Source of the DNA: Ignavibacteriales bacterium
Lineage (GTDB): Bacteria; Bacteroidota; Ignavibacteria; UBA10030; SZUA-254
Length of the DNA stretch: 64,000 nt
Direction of reading: 5' to 3'
NCBI GenBank assembly: GCA_016214905.1
Contig: JACRMQ010000008.1
Span: forward strand, 1 to 64,000
The translations under genes and the position numbers were made by a program. Position 1 is the first letter of the stretch; each line of letters starts with the position of its first letter. Below, piece after piece: positions 49,283-57,333 of this stretch. The notes under the pieces are model-generated. The model was not told where the DNA came from. It was given only the letters and a program-made list of their open reading frames with translations, and did no database searches.

Positions 49283-51472
49283 TTATCCCTCCATCTCGAT
49301 TGTTACGAAATTCACATTCATGCCGGTTCCTCCCATAAGCGGATCGGTTTCGAAACGTGTCAGCAGTTGCGAATCACTTGCTCCTTTTCCGAATGCATGT
49401 TTCAATCCCTTCGCGGTATGACCGAAACCGTGCACCATGTAAATACAATCCTGCCTGATTCTTTCCGTCACTTTAACTTTTACTTTATTGCTCACCACTC
49501 CATCCTGATTTTTTAATTTGATATACTCGCCGCTCTTTAAGCCGTAACGCTCGGCGATGTTTGCATTCAACCAAACTTCATTCTCCGGCATCGCATCGGA
49601 TAAAATTCTGTTGCTCTGGGTTCGGCTAAAAGAATGAACCGGCGCTCTGCCGTACAATAATCTGAACGAACCAGCCGGTCCGCCTGCTGGTCGTTTATAT
49701 TTCGGAACAGGATCGAAACCTGCTTGTTGAAGTTGAAGTGAAAAGAATTCTATCTTTCCTGAAGGAGTTGGGAATTCCGCAGGCACACCTTCATCAAAAT
49801 AATTCGGCTGGTTGGCTCCGAGTATGATGCCGTTCTTTTTCAGCTCATCAAAACTTAATCCCGCGGCGGTTATGCGATGGTTGATGTACTCTTCGACATC
49901 TTTCCATGGATAATAATTCCCAAATCCTAATTTCTCCGCAAGTTTCTTCGCGATCCACCAGTTTGGCTTTTGCTCATGCGGCGATTCAACTACCGGCTGA
50001 CGCAAAGCAACAAACGAATCACGGAACCACTCGACATTGATATCATCGTACCGCTCAAGATAAACCGATTCGGGAAGCACAACGTCTGCCCATCCTGCAA
50101 TCTCGCTCGGAATTACATCAACCACAACCATCAAATCTAAATTCTGAATTGCTTGTTTTGTAATATCTTCGTTTGGTAATGCCTGAAGAAGATTCGTTGC
50201 ATAAACAAACCATCCCTTGATCGGATATGGATTTCCTGTAAGAGTAGCTTCACGAATTCCGGTGGTAATCGCTTCATGTGCGAACGGATATTTTTTATTG
50301 GGATTATCGACTTTCTCTTTCGCAGGAGTTGGATATGCCGGATACGGATAACCGGGAACATCCATATTTACCGGATAATAGAATCCGCCTTTTCTTCCCC
50401 AGCTTCCCATGAGCGCGTTCAGCAATGCAATTGCTCTACTGCGCTGTGCATCGTCGCCGTACCAGGTAACGTGCCTGCCGGGATGAATTAGCGTTGCCGG
50501 TTTGTACCGTGCCATCTCACGTGCGGTTGCTCGAATCAGTTTCGGCTCGATCCCTGTTTCCGGATAAGCCCACTCAGGAGTGTAAGATAAAATCTCCGCC
50601 TTGAACTGCTCAAATCCGAATCCGTATTTCTCAACGTACTCTTTGTCATACAGATTTTCAGAAACAATAACATTCATCCATGCAAGAAGCAGCGCGAGAT
50701 CGGTTCCGGGTTTTATGGGTAGATAATATTTTGCTTTACTCGCGGCAACCGAGAAGCGCGGATCGACAACTATAATCGAGGCATCGTTCTGTACCGCATC
50801 GGCAAATTCCTGTGCCTGAGTATTGTGCATATTCTCGCCAAGGTGGCTTCCAATAAGCACTAGACATTGCGAGTTTTTAATATCTGTTCGTTCCGGCGAA
50901 CTGACATCTTCGCCGTACGTAAGTTTGAAACCGACATCTCTTGGTCCTCGGCATTGCGCAAACGATGGTGCCGCAAAGTTGATAGCACCGTAAGCTTTCA
51001 AAGTGTGTTTTAGAAAATTCACGCCAATACCATGACTGAATAACGCCATCGATTCAGCTCCGTACTGAGATTTTATTTTTTGCATTTTATCGGCGATGTA
51101 ACCGAGGGCTTCATCCCACGTGACTTCTTTCCACATCTCTTCTCCGCGTTCTTGAGTACGAATTAACGGCGAGCGCAATCTATCCGGGTCATAATGTGCA
51201 CCGATACCTCCGGTGCCACGCGGACACAACCGACCTCTGCTAAGAGGATCAAGAGGATTACCTTCAACTTTCCACAGTTTGCCGTTGCGGAGATAAGCTA
51301 TCGCTCCGCATTTCCAGAAACATATATCGCAAAAGGTTGGAATTTTTTGGATACCTTTTTGCTTTGCAGCATCAGAAGTTTCGATTGCTTTTGATATGGT
51401 TCCTACTGCTGCTGCCGCGGCTATTGTAGCGCCGGATATTTTTAAAAATTTTCTTCTAGATAGTGGATTCAT
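49283..51472 (-). CDS. psrA: Molybdopterin oxidoreductase, Psr/Phs (polysulfide/thiosulfate reductase) type catalytic subunit
   Basis: A 729-residue enzyme. TAT signal SRRKFLK at residues 5-11. N-terminal cluster: C48-X2-C51-X3-C55 and C83 for [4Fe-4S]. The likely Mo ligand is Cys174 in SFAQCRGPRD, cysteine being usual for the PsrA/PhsA branch. The C-terminal MGD-binding domain holds LLYGRAPVHSFSRTQSNR and IAERYGLKSGEYIKL. Substrate is inferred from branch and neighbours: polysulfide or thiosulfate; arsenate or tetrathionate cannot be ruled out. It overlaps the MerR gene by 17 nt, and the Moco genes lie downstream on the same strand. Confidence 0.92.
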   Translation of the reverse strand: MNPLSRRKFLKISGATIAAAAAVGTISKAIETSDAAKQKGIQKIPTFCDICFWKCGAIAYLRNGKLWKVEGNPLDPLSRGRLCPRGTGGIGAHYDPDRLRSPLIRTQERGEEMWKEVTWDEALGYIADKMQKIKSQYGAESMALFSHGIGVNFLKHTLKAYGAINFAAPSFAQCRGPRDVGFKLTYGEDVSSPERTDIKNSQCLVLIGSHLGENMHNTQAQEFADAVQNDASIIVVDPRFSVAASKAKYYLPIKPGTDLALLLAWMNVIVSENLYDKEYVEKYGFGFEQFKAEILSYTPEWAYPETGIEPKLIRATAREMARYKPATLIHPGRHVTWYGDDAQRSRAIALLNALMGSWGRKGGFYYPVNMDVPGYPYPAYPTPAKEKVDNPNKKYPFAHEAITTGIREATLTGNPYPIKGWFVYATNLLQALPNEDITKQAIQNLDLMVVVDVIPSEIAGWADVVLPESVYLERYDDINVEWFRDSFVALRQPVVESPHEQKPNWWIAKKLAEKLGFGNYYPWKDVEEYINHRITAAGLSFDELKKNGIILGANQPNYFDEGVPAEFPTPSGKIEFFSLQLQQAGFDPVPKYKRPAGGPAGSFRLLYGRAPVHSFSRTQSNRILSDAMPENEVWLNANIAERYGLKSGEYIKLKNQDGVVSNKVKVKVTERIRQDCIYMVHGFGHTAKGLKHAFGKGASDSQLLTRFETDPLMGGTGMNVNFVTIEMEG

Positions 51473-51920
51473 ATTTTTCAGTTATCCCTATAATTCTATT
51501 TTTAATTGAAGTACAATCGAAAGCTTCTTTATAGACAGGGCACGACCTGCAATCGCGTGTATCGCAACTGTTTTTCGGATGATCGAAAGTCCAGCATGCT
51601 TTGGTATGATTTCTAAATGCTTCACAATGCTCGCGGTCTTGCTGCGAACAATTTACTATTTCCCAGCAAGGAATCAGAGCGTGGATTCGTTGTAGGCCTG
51701 CTATGCCGATTTTTTCTTCGTTGATAGCACGGCGGATACATTTCAACCGCTCAATATCCGACTGCGAGTAAAGGCGATGACTCGATTCTTTTTGGAACGG
51801 CAGGATTAATCCGGCGCGCTCGTACATCCTCACTGTATGTACGGAGATTCCAAGCATCTTCGCCGCAGTGCTTATTGAATAGAGTGGTGTATCCTGATTT
51901 TGAATTATTTCTGATCTCAT
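51456..51920 (-). CDS. MerR-family regulator with cysteine-rich C-terminal domain
   Basis: A 154-residue regulator. Residues 13-80 are a MerR winged helix (LYSISTAAKMLGISVHTVRMYERAGLI). Residues 85-136 hold eight cysteines: C85, C91, C99, C109, C119, C124, C127, C136, starting CWEIVNC and ending CRSCPVY, as in the so-called two-CW domain. A further Cys is at 61. Such an array could bind a metal or iron-sulfur cluster, or sense sulfide or polysulfide through thiol changes. The gene overlaps psrA and heads its operon, so local control of the reductase is very likely. A 28-bp palindrome lies upstream. Confidence 0.9.
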   Translation of the reverse strand: MRSEIIQNQDTPLYSISTAAKMLGISVHTVRMYERAGLILPFQKESSHRLYSQSDIERLKCIRRAINEEKIGIAGLQRIHALIPCWEIVNCSQQDREHCEAFRNHTKACWTFDHPKNSCDTRDCRSCPVYKEAFDCTSIKNRIIGITEKYESTI

Positions 51921-52260
51921 AAAAAAATTAAAGTTTCATGGTAGGCCTATCGAACCATGACCTAATGATTTAAAATTATGCCTCGATCCGTGTAGGGGGA
52001 TCATAGTTGGTATTTATAAATATCAACTATTATGCCAGCGATAAATGTAGGATTTTGATTGAAAAGATTGGAAATTTGAAAGATTTTAAAGATTGTTTTT
52101 CAAAATGGAAAATGGTGTTCGGGACGGAGTTTCAGAATTGATTTTCTTAAAGTAACCTAACCCCATTCTCTTCATCGTTATGCTTGGGATATATTTCCTC
52201 AGAAACACTAGTGACAAAGCAAAATTATAGTGACCAGAGAGTTCTAAGAATTTGGTTTAC
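51921..52260. other. 340-nt intergenic region with a 28-bp palindrome
   Basis: No gene is supported here. The region contains the promoter area of the MerR-psr operon, including the palindrome at 52003-52030, and the end of the HEAT operon on its right. 52031-52180 is purine-rich without recognisable structure. Confidence 0.6.
52003..52030. promoter_or_regulatory. 28-bp near-perfect palindrome, candidate MerR operator
   Basis: ATAGTTGGTATTTA (52003-52016) and TAAATATCAACTAT (52017-52030) are inverted copies with one mismatched pair. It lies 83-110 nt before the MerR start. MerR-type proteins bind dyads in their own promoters, so autoregulation is plausible. Confidence 0.55.
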
Positions 52261-53385
52261 TCAATTTTTTACCATCTCCACTATCGCATCAAGCGCGCGG
52301 CTGTCTTCCGTTTGTCCTAACCAAAATATTGCCGATTTTCGAACCTCAACACTTGGATGTGATCTTGCAATTTTTATCAGCGATGGTATCGATTCTTCAT
52401 CGTCAAGCTGGCTGATTGCAAACACCACCTGCTTTTGCACTTCTGTATCGTCATCGTTTTGTATTATATCTTCAATAACAGCGACAGCTTTTTCACTCGC
52501 CCTTTGACTGAGCCAGAATATCGCTTTATTTCTAACATTACGATTTTCGGCTTTGCGTGCTAATTTAACCAACGAATCGGTTGCATTTTTATTTTCCATT
52601 TCACTCACAGAAAAAACAGCTTTTTCCATCACATCCTCCGATTTGTCTTTTTGTGCCGCTTGCATCAGAGCTGTTAATGCGGCATCCGTATTTTGCTGTC
52701 CGATCCAAAAAGCAGATTCTTCACGAATAGAATTCTTATAATCACCAATCAAAATTTCTTTAAGAAATAAAAATCCTTTTTCGCCCGGATCATGAATCCC
52801 GGCAGCCCGCACTATATCTTCCTGAATTTCAATCGAATAATGATCGTTGAATTGATCAACCAGAAAAGAAACACTCTCTTCATTATCGAAACTGTTCAGC
52901 CATATCAACGGATCGTTTTTAAGAGTCACCTTCAAAGAGAGGTTGCTTATTTTAATCTCGTCAAAAATCTTGTTTCCAGTTCGATCAAAATGAAAAAGGA
53001 TTCCAACTTCCTTTTCGATCTTCCTGTTGTTTCCATTACTATTTCCGATAGAAACATTTCCTTCGATAATTTGGCAATCATTATCACCAATTTTTATTTC
53101 GTCGATGTTTTTGATTTGCACGCCTGAGATAACCTCGGCGAGTGAAGGACGATTCCGTCTATCATCGGAAGAATAAGAACCGATGAATGAATTTTCTTCC
53201 ATCGATTTTTTAATACTATAACCAATCCAGTATCCATCCCGATAACCCTTTGTTATCGCTTCTTTATGAACTTGATCGAAGTATTCTTCAATATTTTTTT
53301 GAACAATCGTTTGTCCGAATACGCCAAAACAAAACGCTGATACTAAGAGCAATAATAATATCACTGACCAAGCTGAATTTTTCAT
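52261..53385 (-). CDS. Exported HEAT-repeat protein
   Basis: About 374 residues from ATG 53385, which has AAGGAG seven nt upstream; a GTG two codons earlier overlaps the preceding stop. Signal peptide MKNSAWSVILLLLLVSAFCFGVFGQ. Residues 30-150 form a domain of unknown type; 155-374 are about seven HEAT-like repeats of 31 residues (EDVMEKAVFSVSEMENKNATDS; EVQKQVVFAISQLDDEESIPS). HEAT solenoids bind proteins. Second HEAT gene of the sigma/anti-sigma operon. Function unknown. Confidence 0.85.
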   Translation of the reverse strand: MKNSAWSVILLLLLVSAFCFGVFGQTIVQKNIEEYFDQVHKEAITKGYRDGYWIGYSIKKSMEENSFIGSYSSDDRRNRPSLAEVISGVQIKNIDEIKIGDNDCQIIEGNVSIGNSNGNNRKIEKEVGILFHFDRTGNKIFDEIKISNLSLKVTLKNDPLIWLNSFDNEESVSFLVDQFNDHYSIEIQEDIVRAAGIHDPGEKGFLFLKEILIGDYKNSIREESAFWIGQQNTDAALTALMQAAQKDKSEDVMEKAVFSVSEMENKNATDSLVKLARKAENRNVRNKAIFWLSQRASEKAVAVIEDIIQNDDDTEVQKQVVFAISQLDDEESIPSLIKIARSHPSVEVRKSAIFWLGQTEDSRALDAIVEMVKN

Positions 53386-53387
53386 AA

Positions 53388-54974
53388 TCACTCCTTGGGC
53401 TTGCCTTCTAAAATTTCAACAAGTGCAGCGCGGGCTTTCTCGGTTCCTATTTGTCCGAGGGCGGTTACTGCCGCGCTCCGTATTTTTCTATCTGTACCTT
53501 TTTTAGCGACGTCGGTTAGCACCGGAACCGCCTCGTCGTTTTCACAGTTACCGAGCGCCATGATTGCTACCTGCTGCAAATCTGGATCATGACTTTCTTG
53601 AAGTATCTTTACAAGAACTTTAACTGCCGCGGGATTATCTTCATTTGCAATTTGATAAATCGCCTGCCTCTGTATTTCGGGTGATTTTGTTTTTTCAATA
53701 ATCGTGAGCATCAGGTCTGCATTTTTTCCTTCGGATGCGTTGTTAAGCGCATAGAGAGCAGTTTTTGCTATCTTTTCATCTGTATGGCTAATAGCGATAT
53801 CAACTAAAAAATTTCTTACCGATTCGCCGCCGTGATTTCCCAAACTGTAAAGAGCAGCCTCCTGAACTTTTTCTTCTTTGCTTGTGCGAAACAGTTCTTT
53901 GAGAACCGCGAATGCTTCTTCGTTATCAATGTTGCCGAGAGAATAAGTTGCGGTAACCCGAAGTTTTTCATCCTCACCCGATAACGCCGCTTCTTTGAGC
54001 GTGCTGAGCGCAATTTCATCATCACGGTTGACAAGTGAATACATCGCGGCTTCACGCGCTCCGCGGTGCTTCGATTCTTTCATAACTCTCAGCAATTCCT
54101 TTGAAGCTTCTTTCGTATCAACATTACTTAGTGCGTAAGTGGCAGCTTTGGCAACCTCCACATCATTATCGGTGCGGGCTAATTCGCCGAGAAACGGAGC
54201 AATCCCCGCTTCATCCGTATTGCCCAAAGAATAAAGAGCGGCAGTTCTAATATCAACATCAGTATTCGATTTGATGATTTGCTTAAGATATCCAACCGCA
54301 TCGTCACCGCCTGCATTTGCGAGAGCATATATAGCATCTTTCCTGATTTTAGGATTCGGATCTTTTGTTGCTATCTCATTTAATTTTTTTCGGCTTTCAG
54401 GTTTTTCAATGTTCCCAAGCATGTAAACAATGTTCGATCTTAATTTATCGCTCTTTGTATTATCATAAAGCGATGCGAGTGTTGGAAGTGATTTTTGATC
54501 TTCCATATTACTTAGCGCGTACAGTGCGGCAAGTTTTACCTCTTCATCTTCGTTTTCATCCATCCCGCGAACTATATCCTTATACTGCGGCTTCCCTTCT
54601 TTCGCAAGCTGTGATGCCAGGCTCAGCATTGCCGATTTTGCGTCTTTAGCCCACTTGCTATGTGAATACGATTTTAGAAAGTCCTGATAGCATTGGAAAA
54701 CAGTTTCTCTGTTATCGCCTAATTTATCTTTTGTGAAGCACTGCCAGTAACGCGCGGCATCGGCGTAATTACTTTTTGGATATTGACGGTAATAATCGGT
54801 AAAAGCTTTTTGTGCCTCTGTCCATTTCTCGTCTAGTATAAATCCGTATGCCTTCTCGTAATCTTTCATCGCTTCTTTTTGTTTCGATTCTTGCCCGCTC
54901 ATGATATTAACCATGACTGTTATGATGGTTATCATCATTAAAAATCTTTTAAATGTGAATTTATTGTTTGTCAT
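53388..54974 (-). CDS. Exported protein with TPR-like head and long HEAT-repeat solenoid
   Basis: A 528-residue protein with signal peptide (about 1-28) and a GGAGA ribosome site. Residues 35-130 resemble the TPR-type beginning of YbgF/BamD-like proteins (AYGFILDEKWTEAQKAFTDYY). From 140 to the end run about twelve HEAT repeats of 31 residues (EEVKLAALYALSNMEDQKS; KIRKDAIYALANAGGDDAVGYL; KIRSAAVTALGQIGTEKARAAL). A curved peptide- or protein-binding solenoid in the periplasm or envelope is expected. It is between the anti-sigma gene and the second HEAT gene, so stress sensing or damage handling is a reasonable but unproven guess. Confidence 0.88.
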   Translation of the reverse strand: MTNNKFTFKRFLMMITIITVMVNIMSGQESKQKEAMKDYEKAYGFILDEKWTEAQKAFTDYYRQYPKSNYADAARYWQCFTKDKLGDNRETVFQCYQDFLKSYSHSKWAKDAKSAMLSLASQLAKEGKPQYKDIVRGMDENEDEEVKLAALYALSNMEDQKSLPTLASLYDNTKSDKLRSNIVYMLGNIEKPESRKKLNEIATKDPNPKIRKDAIYALANAGGDDAVGYLKQIIKSNTDVDIRTAALYSLGNTDEAGIAPFLGELARTDNDVEVAKAATYALSNVDTKEASKELLRVMKESKHRGAREAAMYSLVNRDDEIALSTLKEAALSGEDEKLRVTATYSLGNIDNEEAFAVLKELFRTSKEEKVQEAALYSLGNHGGESVRNFLVDIAISHTDEKIAKTALYALNNASEGKNADLMLTIIEKTKSPEIQRQAIYQIANEDNPAAVKVLVKILQESHDPDLQQVAIMALGNCENDEAVPVLTDVAKKGTDRKIRSAAVTALGQIGTEKARAALVEILEGKPKE

Positions 54975-54988
54975 TTTTATTTCTCCAA

Positions 54989-55798
54989 TTATAATTTAGT
55001 GTTTTCAGATTTATCGTTAGACGATTCGCGAACCGCAGATTTAATTTCTTCAACATTGATCTTAAACAAGATCGATTTTTGATCAACACCCCTTTTCACC
55101 ATCTCAACGGCAGGTACACCAGGCTTCACTTCGATGTTAGCAAGCTGCATAAGTATAATTTCAAGATCGCCGATAAGCTGTTTTAGCTGCTGCTGATCGG
55201 GTTTATCAAGCGCGGTTTTTAAATAACTCGCCCTTTGAATTAATTGCCTTGAAATTTTTTGCTGCTTTGAAAATGTAACTTCGGAGTATCCGTTATCGTT
55301 TGCGTTCATTACGCCCAGAAGTAAACCTTTCGATTTGCTAAGATACACAAGCGCCTGAGTGGTAACAGAATCTACGTCATTCTTGGAAACAACCGGATTT
55401 TGAACAATAATTTTATCAGTGTTTGGATTTGACAACCAAACTGTCCGCCCGATAAAAATTCCGACAACGATAAGTAGCACAGCAGCAATACCGTATGCCC
55501 ATGATGGAATTTGAGACGGATGGAATTGGAATTTTTCTTTGAGTGGTGCCGGTTTGATTTCCTTCAGATCCGAATTAATTTTACCATGAACAGCTTTCCA
55601 GTGCAACTCCCAGTCGATTTCATTTAGATTAACACCCTCGCGCTTATTCATGATATTAACGGTGTCTTGCATTTTTTCATATTGTGCTGAGCAACCTTTG
55701 CATGATACTATGTGTGCTTCAAATTCCGCTTTTGAATCCTGAGTAAGCTCATCATAAAGAGCTTCGACTATTTTATCCTGACATTGTTTGCAATTCAT
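54989..55798 (-). CDS. Anti-sigma factor with zinc-finger N-terminus
   Basis: About 269 residues from ATG 55798 (AGGA eight nt upstream; ATG 55804 overlaps the sigma gene stop). The zinc-binding anti-sigma domain is at the N-terminus: CKQCQDKIVEALYDEL ... HIVSCKGCSAQYE, with the HX3CX2C set. One membrane helix at about 108-126 (WAYGIAAVLLIVVGIFIGRTVW) leads to a periplasmic domain of about 140 residues. It should hold the ECF sigma factor encoded just upstream and release it on an envelope signal. No sequence shows what that signal is. Confidence 0.92.
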   Translation of the reverse strand: MNCKQCQDKIVEALYDELTQDSKAEFEAHIVSCKGCSAQYEKMQDTVNIMNKREGVNLNEIDWELHWKAVHGKINSDLKEIKPAPLKEKFQFHPSQIPSWAYGIAAVLLIVVGIFIGRTVWLSNPNTDKIIVQNPVVSKNDVDSVTTQALVYLSKSKGLLLGVMNANDNGYSEVTFSKQQKISRQLIQRASYLKTALDKPDQQQLKQLIGDLEIILMQLANIEVKPGVPAVEMVKRGVDQKSILFKINVEEIKSAVRESSNDKSENTKL

Positions 55799-55800
55799 GA

Positions 55801-56382
55801 TCATTTTCCTTCCAATCCTAAATCTTTTTTATAGAATGCTAATTCCTGCTGTAACTTCTGAAGCGCGCGAAAAAGAAGTGTCTTCACCGTGCCATCTGCT
55901 ATCTCCAGTGTTTTCGCAATCTGTTTAAGAGAAAGATCGTGATAGTGACGCAAAACGAATACTGATCTCTCGCGCGGTGTAAGCTGCTTCAATGCTTTCT
56001 CAATATTTTCTTGAATGATTGAGGAATCCGTTATTTTATCGGGTGCGATATTTGTGGAATGACAGGCATTTTTATTCTCACTGTTTTCTATCTCTTCCTG
56101 CTTTTTCATTACCTTTGTTGCACCTGATTTATGATGATCGTAACAACTGTTTACCGTGATTCGATACAGCCAGGAACTCCATTTTGAATCGCCGCGGAAT
56201 TTATTCAACGAGCGATATGCTTTTAGAAACACTTCCTGTGAAAGATCTTCAGCATCATGACGATTGCTCGTGAGATCGTACGCGAGACGGAACACATTTA
56301 CTCTCGCACTCTCCACAAGCAGGCGGAATGATTCCATGTCGCCGCGCTGTGCGCGGTTGATCAGTTCCCGCTCGTCTGTCAT
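55801..56382 (-). CDS. ECF RNA polymerase sigma factor (RpoE-like)
   Basis: About 193 residues from ATG 56382, preceded by AAGGA at six nt; ATG 56400 is less good. Region 2 is seen in FRLAYDLTSNRHDAEDLSQEVFLKAYRSL and region 4 in LTPRERSVFVLRHYHDLSLKQIAKTLEIADGTVKTLLFRAL (parts cited). It heads an operon with its anti-sigma factor and two exported HEAT proteins, which are presumably part of its regulon. Such sigma factors in this phylum usually respond to envelope stress. Confidence 0.95.
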   Translation of the reverse strand: MTDERELINRAQRGDMESFRLLVESARVNVFRLAYDLTSNRHDAEDLSQEVFLKAYRSLNKFRGDSKWSSWLYRITVNSCYDHHKSGATKVMKKQEEIENSENKNACHSTNIAPDKITDSSIIQENIEKALKQLTPRERSVFVLRHYHDLSLKQIAKTLEIADGTVKTLLFRALQKLQQELAFYKKDLGLEGK

Positions 56383-56492
56383 TGCTTTTCCTTCATTCAT
56401 TACTTAAGACGAAAGTTGTATATCGAAAGTTTACATTTATAATTATTCTTGAAAGAAGGACGAAATATCAGATTACATCTGAATAAATGTCG

Positions 56493-57245
56493 TTAAAGAG
56501 ATGCAATCAACAATTTAATTGCCGCTATTATCAGTACAACGCCGAGTAATCTTCTTAGGGTTTGATTTGAAAATTTCTTTGCTCCCCATATCGAGCCAAC
56601 GAATCCTCCCAAAATTGCTGCCGCCATGAATGGCATAAATGCGGCGGTTGAAAATCTGCCGTCAATAATTCTTCCGCCAATTCCTGAAATGGAATTGACG
56701 ACAATAAATAGTGCCGCTGTTGCGGCGGTAAATTTGGGATCAGCCCATTTCATTAGCAATATTATCGGACTCAGAAAAATACCACCGCCAACTCCAACGA
56801 TTCCCGATATGAAACCGATCAATCCGCCTGCAGGTAACGCAATTATCGGATGTGGCTTTTTGTAAATTGGTTCGCCTGCAGTTACAGTTTCAGATTTAAT
56901 TACTAAACGCAACGACGCCACAATAAGCGCGAGCGCAAGCAACACACCATAATAATTTTTTGGAACGGATAACATGCCTCCGATAAAAGAGAGGGGAATT
57001 GAAGTCAACAAAAACGGAATAGTGAGTTTTGCAGAATAATACCCTGATCGGAAATAAGAGTAAAATGCAATTCCGGCTACTACGATATTTACGAGCAATG
57101 CGGTTGAAGCCATTTCATCCGGTTTGAATGCCATGAATGATAAAACCGCCAGATACCCCGATGCGCCACCATGCCCCACCGAAGAGTAAAGCACGGCGAT
57201 AATAAAAAATATGAGTGAAATTAAAAGTATGATTGAGATATCCAT
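56493..57245 (-). CDS. TauE/SafE family sulfite exporter/permease
   Basis: A 250-residue inner-membrane protein with about eight helices and the duplicated family motif: GHGGASGYLAVLSFMAF near residue 25 and GFISGIVGVGGGIFLSPIILL near 145. TauE/SafE proteins move sulfite, sulfoacetate or related organosulfur anions. The sulfur operon lies about 5 kb away, so a sulfur-related role is possible, although the gene stands alone between the sigma operon and DUF2851. Confidence 0.9.
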   Translation of the reverse strand: MDISIILLISLIFFIIAVLYSSVGHGGASGYLAVLSFMAFKPDEMASTALLVNIVVAGIAFYSYFRSGYYSAKLTIPFLLTSIPLSFIGGMLSVPKNYYGVLLALALIVASLRLVIKSETVTAGEPIYKKPHPIIALPAGGLIGFISGIVGVGGGIFLSPIILLMKWADPKFTAATAALFIVVNSISGIGGRIIDGRFSTAAFMPFMAAAILGGFVGSIWGAKKFSNQTLRRLLGVVLIIAAIKLLIASL

Positions 57246-57333
57246 AAGGATAATAATATAAAAATTTATCGGATATTTTCTTGCTCGATAAAATCACGCC
57301 AATCGGTCAGTTACATTCGACATTTGAATTACG

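Noticed and set aside
52022-52037. TGGCAT-AATAG-TTGAT before the MerR gene as a sigma-54 promoter
   Set aside because: The invariant C of the -12 box is A, and the site overlaps the palindrome, which explains part of the similarity.
56468-56482. TCAGAT-TAC-ATCTGA palindrome between the sigma-factor gene and the TauE/SafE gene
   Set aside because: Six-base arms in AT-rich DNA; could be an operator or terminator remnant but no evidence separates these from chance.
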